Shown: positions 60,234 to 64,000 of the stretch, in pieces
Layout: each line of letters starts with the position of its first letter
How positions within the stretch are numbered: position 1 is the first letter of the stretch
Assembly: GCA_963573315.1 (NCBI GenBank)
Contig: OY752145.1
Span: 496,001-560,000, forward strand
From: Entomortierella parvispora
Taxonomy: Eukaryota; Mortierellomycota; Mortierellomycetes; Mortierellales; Mortierellaceae
Reading direction: 5' to 3'
DNA length: 64,000 nt
Translations under genes and position numbers: made by a program
Notes under the pieces: generated by a model
The model's database searches: none
What the model saw: only the letters and a program-made list of their open reading frames with translations
What the model was told of the DNA's origin: nothing

Positions 60234-61882
60234 ATGGCGGCAGACACACTCACACTCTTCTGTCTCATCAGTGGCGAGCTACTGTCGACTGCATTCTCAG
60301 TCAAGGTGCAGTCCTCTGCCTCTGTCGACGAACTCAAGGATGCCATCAAAGCTAAGCAGGCACCTGCGTTCGACAGCATCACTGCCAACGACCTGGTGCT
60401 CTGGAAAGCCACTGTCCCCACTGACGAGACTCCAGGGACCAAGAGAACCATTACTCGCAGCACTCTCGACGACAAGACGCAGCTTGACAACCCAAGGATA
60501 AGCCTTGCCAAGCTGTTCCCTGGGAGTCTCGACGACAGCACATATATCATTGTCGAGCGACCAAAGGTACGCCCAGATTTCCTGGTGTTCGAGTTTAGCC
60601 GGGAGCTCAAGCGACAAGTCTCTTCCTAAGAAAAACTTGTCGTCTGAGCTCCATGGCCCGTGCACGGGTTACTAATTACAGTCTTCTAAAACAATAGCCA
60701 CAAAGCACGCCACAGACGCTGGAGCTGGAGGCGAAGATGGAGAAGATGCTGATGGAGCTTGAGGACCTGCGTGGCGGCAAGAGTATCGTCGTGCTGAATG
60801 TTATCCTGCGGCCGAACCGCAGCGAGTGCTTCTCGTGGACGACAGACATGGAGACGACGTCTCTAAAAGAGCTAGAGAAAGCCATTTATACAGAATATCC
60901 TGAGAGAGAGGACGGCGACGCTGTTTTGGCCATCATTCACGCTCGCGGGACTGCTCAGCATGAAGGCGGAGGGACAGAGCGCCCTGGGGACGACACGCGG
61001 TTCAGGAACATCATCAAGCAGTACTCGAAGACGAACACAAGGACGCTGACAGTGGCACTGGAGACACCGACCAAGAAGTACACCGACTTCACGCTGAGCG
61101 AGGTCAACCGCCTGTACGATTTAACGAACATGGATCCTCCCCAGATCGGGGACTTACCGCCTTTCACTGGCATCGCAACAGAGCCGCTGGAGTCGGATGC
61201 ACATAAAAAATCGCTGCGGAGGCTTGAGGAGGAGCTCGAGGATAGGATACGGGCAATCCCCTCAGACACTCTATCTAACGAAGCCACATGCTCTGCCTAT
61301 GTGTGCTCGTACCTCACGCAGGCTGTCCTGATTTTTGATGGCGCGCTGACACTGGCGCCTGAGAGAAAGCTCAGAGGCAGGCATGGGCACGGCAAGGTCG
61401 ACTACGCGATCGAGGCGCTTGCTAGCGACGGTACGAGACACGTACTGGGCGTCACAGAGGTCAAGTACCAGGACTATGGCAAGGGGCTGGCGCAGAACAT
61501 AGTGCAACTGGAGTCGTCGCTGACAGTGAGAAAGCGCAAGCGCAGCTGTGACGACGACGGAGAAGAAGAGCGGGAAGAGGACAGCTCTGTTCCCATGCGA
61601 GCGTATGGCATTGTCACCGATGCCGTCAACTGGTTCTTTGTGGAGTGCACTATCGATCCGTCGCAAGACTCAGGAGACCGGCCCAAGTTCAAGATATCGA
61701 AGCTGAAGGACATCGTGAACTACAACGGCGACACTTGGAAAGCGGAGGCCAAGGCTGTCCTGGGCCAGATTGTGTGGCTCATGAGGAAGATGCACTCTGA
61801 GATCCCAGCACGCGAGCTCAGGACCAAAAAACAAAAGTTTACCGCATCTGAGCAGTCTGCAAGCAAGATGGTGTGCGTGTAG
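60234..61882 (+). CDS. Crinkler-type protein with PD-(D/E)XK nuclease-like C-terminal domain
   Basis: Two exons (60234-60566 and 60698-61882), phase 0, give 505 residues. It starts MAADTLTLFCLISGE, the ubiquitin-like Crinkler header (LFCLxxGE), and the header ends near DDSTYIIVERP. There is no signal peptide. After a linker, the C-terminal domain has GKVDY with Asp346 and TEVKYQD with Glu365 and Lys367, the D...ExK pattern of PD-(D/E)XK nucleases. Crinkler proteins are secreted or nuclear effectors in oomycetes and fungi, and many carry nuclease domains thought to come from mobile elements. Placement inside an element supports that origin. The start is preferred to the ATG at 60156. Confidence 0.85.
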
Positions 61883-61998
61883 CCTTCTAAAACGCTCTTG
61901 CACCAGAAACCATAGTGTACTTCTAGTCGACCTGTAACATACAAATAACAAACTCCACCTGAAAAACTTGATAAATTATTCTCAAAATGGTTGGGTGG

Positions 61999-62168
61999 CA
62001 CCAGTGCACCAATGGCACCACTAAAAACTCCAGAGGCGCGTAAAAAAAATCATAGTCGTTCTTCTCTCGCTTTTTTTTTTACGCAACTTATGAGTTTTAG
62101 GTGGTGCCACTGGTGCACTGGTGTCCTGTCTATTCAATAGAATAAATCTGGTCAATAAGAGAGGGGCT
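61999..62168. repeat. Right inverted hairpin repeat flanking the helicase/Crinkler unit
   Basis: Arms at 61999-62030 and 62092-62123 pair closely. The reverse complement of the block matches 56881-57034, including GTCTATTCAATAG on the outer side. It starts 116 bp after the Crinkler stop. Confidence 0.85.
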
Positions 62169-62241
62169 TTAGAGAGAGTGAGAGTCAGTGCGCTTCTTCG
62201 GAACATAGCCTCCCTGAGAACGGCTTTTGGAGAGGCTGGGA

Positions 62242-62635
62242 GGGGGTCGTTCTGGGTCTGCCAGACTCAGGCCGTACTCTTGTCTTGCTGCTCCCCAGAG
62301 GAATAAAAAGAAATCAAAACAGCAGTCAGGCTCTGTCGTCGGCAGCTGGTGTGGATCTGAGTGAACAATTGGGCGTTGGCACAAGAGTCAGGCTTTTTAA
62401 AAAACAGTGTGCGACTCCTCTCTAACTGGGTGGCCACTGGGAGCCAAGGGGCAGACACCTGCTTGGTCGAGCATTTTTATTTCTGTGGGCGGAGAGAGGA
62501 CTATTCTCTAGAGAGCGACCAGGGGTGCCAGCAGGGCCAGACGTGCTTTTTAAAAACAGGCTGTGTGCTACCAGTCCTGCGGATTCAGGCCGGTCCAGCG
62601 AGTTTGGACTGCCATCCAGATCTGGGACGACCCCC
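62242..62635 (+). repeat. Right 394-bp direct repeat of the element
   Basis: Second copy of the repeat at 53683-54076, with two substitutions seen. Its outer end lies seven bases before the last base of the Fanzor stop codon region (stop at 62643-62645). Confidence 0.9.
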
Positions 62636-62642
62636 TAACTAA

Positions 62643-64000
62643 CTATGCGTTTTCGGCGCAGATATTTGTATTTGCGGAGGTTGAGATGGCTGGGCGACAC
62701 AGAGGAAGGGGTCTTGAAAGCGTTTGGATCCATGCCTCACCTGCTGTGGCAATGTTCTGCGCCCCAATAACGTCGCGGTGGAGCCATCTTTTGCACGCAA
62801 GGCATACGCACGACCGCATCGTGGGCTTCGCCAGTCGTGAAGAAATTCCTGTCTCCAAGCAGCTTGGGCAAATGCTGGATGTGAGATATTCATCGACTAG
62901 TACCACGATGTGGCCAGCTGCTGTGGCCTATATCCATGATATTACAAGATCGTCAGCGTCTTTCAAAAAGTTGGGGACAAAGAAGACAAGCTATTGTAAA
63001 ATGAAAATTAAAAACTCTTACCTTCTGTGCGAATATTGCCTTGAATGTTTCATGCGGAGAGCTGAAGTTGATTCCAGTTCGAAACGATCCGTTACCGTAA
63101 CAGAACAATGTTTTGGAATGGCACTCTTTCAGGATAGCATCGACAGCCTGGTTAACCTCTGCCCGTTTTGCCTTCTTTAGCGACCACGCCATCCGTTTCA
63201 CCCGTTTGCTAGAGTGAAACTCGTGTAGTATCTCTTGCGCTTGGAAAAACTTCTTCGTTGAATTCTCGATGTCTTCGACCTTGGCATGCTGTCTTGGCGG
63301 CAGCGTGTTCTGGATACCCGCAATACTTGGAAAGGAAACGCCGTTGTTGTGAAGGGAGTCATCTTCCTTTGCCCACAATCGACCTTCGACAAGCTGATCT
63401 TCTGTGACAAAAATCCTCCGAGAGGTCATCTCATTCATCTTTTCTCGGTGTGAGAACACGGGTTGATAAAGGGATTTCCTATTGATCGCCAGGTTCTTTG
63501 CTTTCACTCCGGGCCGGAGGGTCGTAGATGATGCGGTGGCGTCCGAGACCGTTCGTGGATCCCTTACTATCTGACAGAAGGCTGCAGTGTTGACTTCGCC
63601 AGGGTCAATACCCCATACCTCAATGTCATCGACGGAAGAGACCTTAAATTCGCGCAATATCGACTCTGTTGTGGGGAACCTCTTCTCGATTCGATAGATT
63701 GGCACGAATTTTGTCTGCTTTCGATGGGGCTTTGTGGTATCGTAGCAATTGATATTGAGCTCGGTTCCGTTTGTTGAAAATAAGTTGTTGATTGCATATC
63801 TGGGTGGGTGTTTGTTGCAGTCTGAGGGAAGGCGAGCTGTAGGGAATGTTGGCGGGGTACTGGCACAAGGAATGTTCCTTTCTCTGCTGTCCACGACCTT
63901 TGCAATATGCTTGAACTTTTGGTCGACAAACGCTTCGAGGATGGGTGATGAAAATACCTCTGGGTGGCTTTCAGCAAGAGCAGCCATAGTTGTTGTACGT
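62643..64000 (-). CDS. Fanzor-type RuvC nuclease, 3' part (continues past the window edge)
   Basis: Two exons are visible: the upstream one (about 63987-63022, open to the edge) and 62927-62643, joined phase 0 over a GT..AG intron. Counting from the ATG at 63987, RuvC-I is GIDPGE with Asp128. The usual RuvC-II Glu is replaced by YGNGSF, and VDEYLTS carries a candidate alternative Glu335. A zinc ribbon (Cys342, Cys345, Cys364, Cys367) is followed by RuvC-III HRDVIGAQN with Asp374. This rearranged site is known for Fanzor proteins, eukaryotic relatives of TnpB that use an RNA guide. The true start is probably outside the window. It ends just beyond the element's right end. Confidence 0.85.

Larger units (their letters stand above)
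53683..62635. mobile_element. 8.95-kb transposon-like element with DDE transposase, coiled-coil protein, primase-helicase and Crinkler nuclease
   Basis: The unit is bounded by 394-bp direct repeats, each with GGGGGTCGT and ACGACCCCC ends, and by outer TAA/TAA flanks (53680-53682 and 62636-62638). The inner flanks of the repeats (TTG and GGA) do not match each other, so the whole unit seems to have moved together. A G-rich end and 3-bp TWA-type duplication are usual for PIF/Harbinger elements, and the transposase has a matching DDE_Tnp_4-like layout. Genes in order are a transposase, a coiled-coil protein, a primase-helicase (all minus) and a Crinkler (plus). The boundaries come from hand comparison; the superfamily is an inference. 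Confidence 0.75.

Noticed and set aside
53683..62635. Reading the direct repeats as LTRs of a retrotransposon
   Set aside because: Ends are not TG..CA, there is no reverse transcriptase, integrase-polyprotein or primer-binding site, and a DDE_Tnp_4-like transposase is present.

Overview
The window is nuclear DNA of an early-diverging filamentous fungus. Genes are densely packed and carry many short introns (about 50-120 nt). Long pyrimidine-rich leaders and A/T runs precede start codons, and the gene set fits Mucoromycota. I infer Mortierellomycotina (Mortierella/Linnemannia type); the 6-pyruvoyl-tetrahydropterin synthase, Cut8-type protein and large F-box/LRR protein agree with that but do not prove it. 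Gene models were joined by hand from reading frames, splice sites and remembered family features; no search was run.

Region 1 (1-31 kb) is ordinary chromosomal sequence. It holds a partial Ser/Gln-rich gene, a DEDD-exonuclease-like protein divergent from the SWR1 subunit ARP6, an LRRC40-type protein, a ceramide synthase, an EI24/LDS-type membrane protein, a PTEN phosphatase convergent with a BRE/BABAM2-like gene, a TMEM94-type P-type-ATPase-like protein, a possibly myristoylated Ser-rich protein and a Cut8/Sts1 proteasome tether.

Region 2 (30.7-53.4 kb) holds a small secreted protein, three GH16-type secreted paralogues in one orientation, a TFIIIC tau55/GTF3C6-like protein, PTPS, a four-exon LYRM2 gene, a membrane GNAT acetyltransferase, a very large beta-helix membrane protein, a DUF3605 protein and an F-box protein. 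There are two gene-poor stretches of about 2 kb.

Region 3 (53.68-62.64 kb) is the unusual part: an 8.95-kb mobile element. It is bounded by two nearly identical 394-bp direct repeats, each with ends GGGGGTCGT...ACGACCCCC, and by an outer TAA/TAA target-site duplication. It carries a DDE transposase, a coiled-coil protein with a possibly virus-like C-terminus, a large primase plus superfamily-3 (D5-type) helicase, and a Crinkler-header protein with a PD-(D/E)XK nuclease domain. The helicase and Crinkler genes are divergent and enclosed by a second pair of inverted, hairpin-forming repeats, so the element looks nested. Immediately beyond the right end (62.64 kb to the window edge) is the 3' part of a Fanzor-type RuvC nuclease gene. 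A replicative helicase, a transposase, a nuclease-bearing Crinkler and an adjoining RNA-guided-type nuclease make this the best candidate for an undescribed system.
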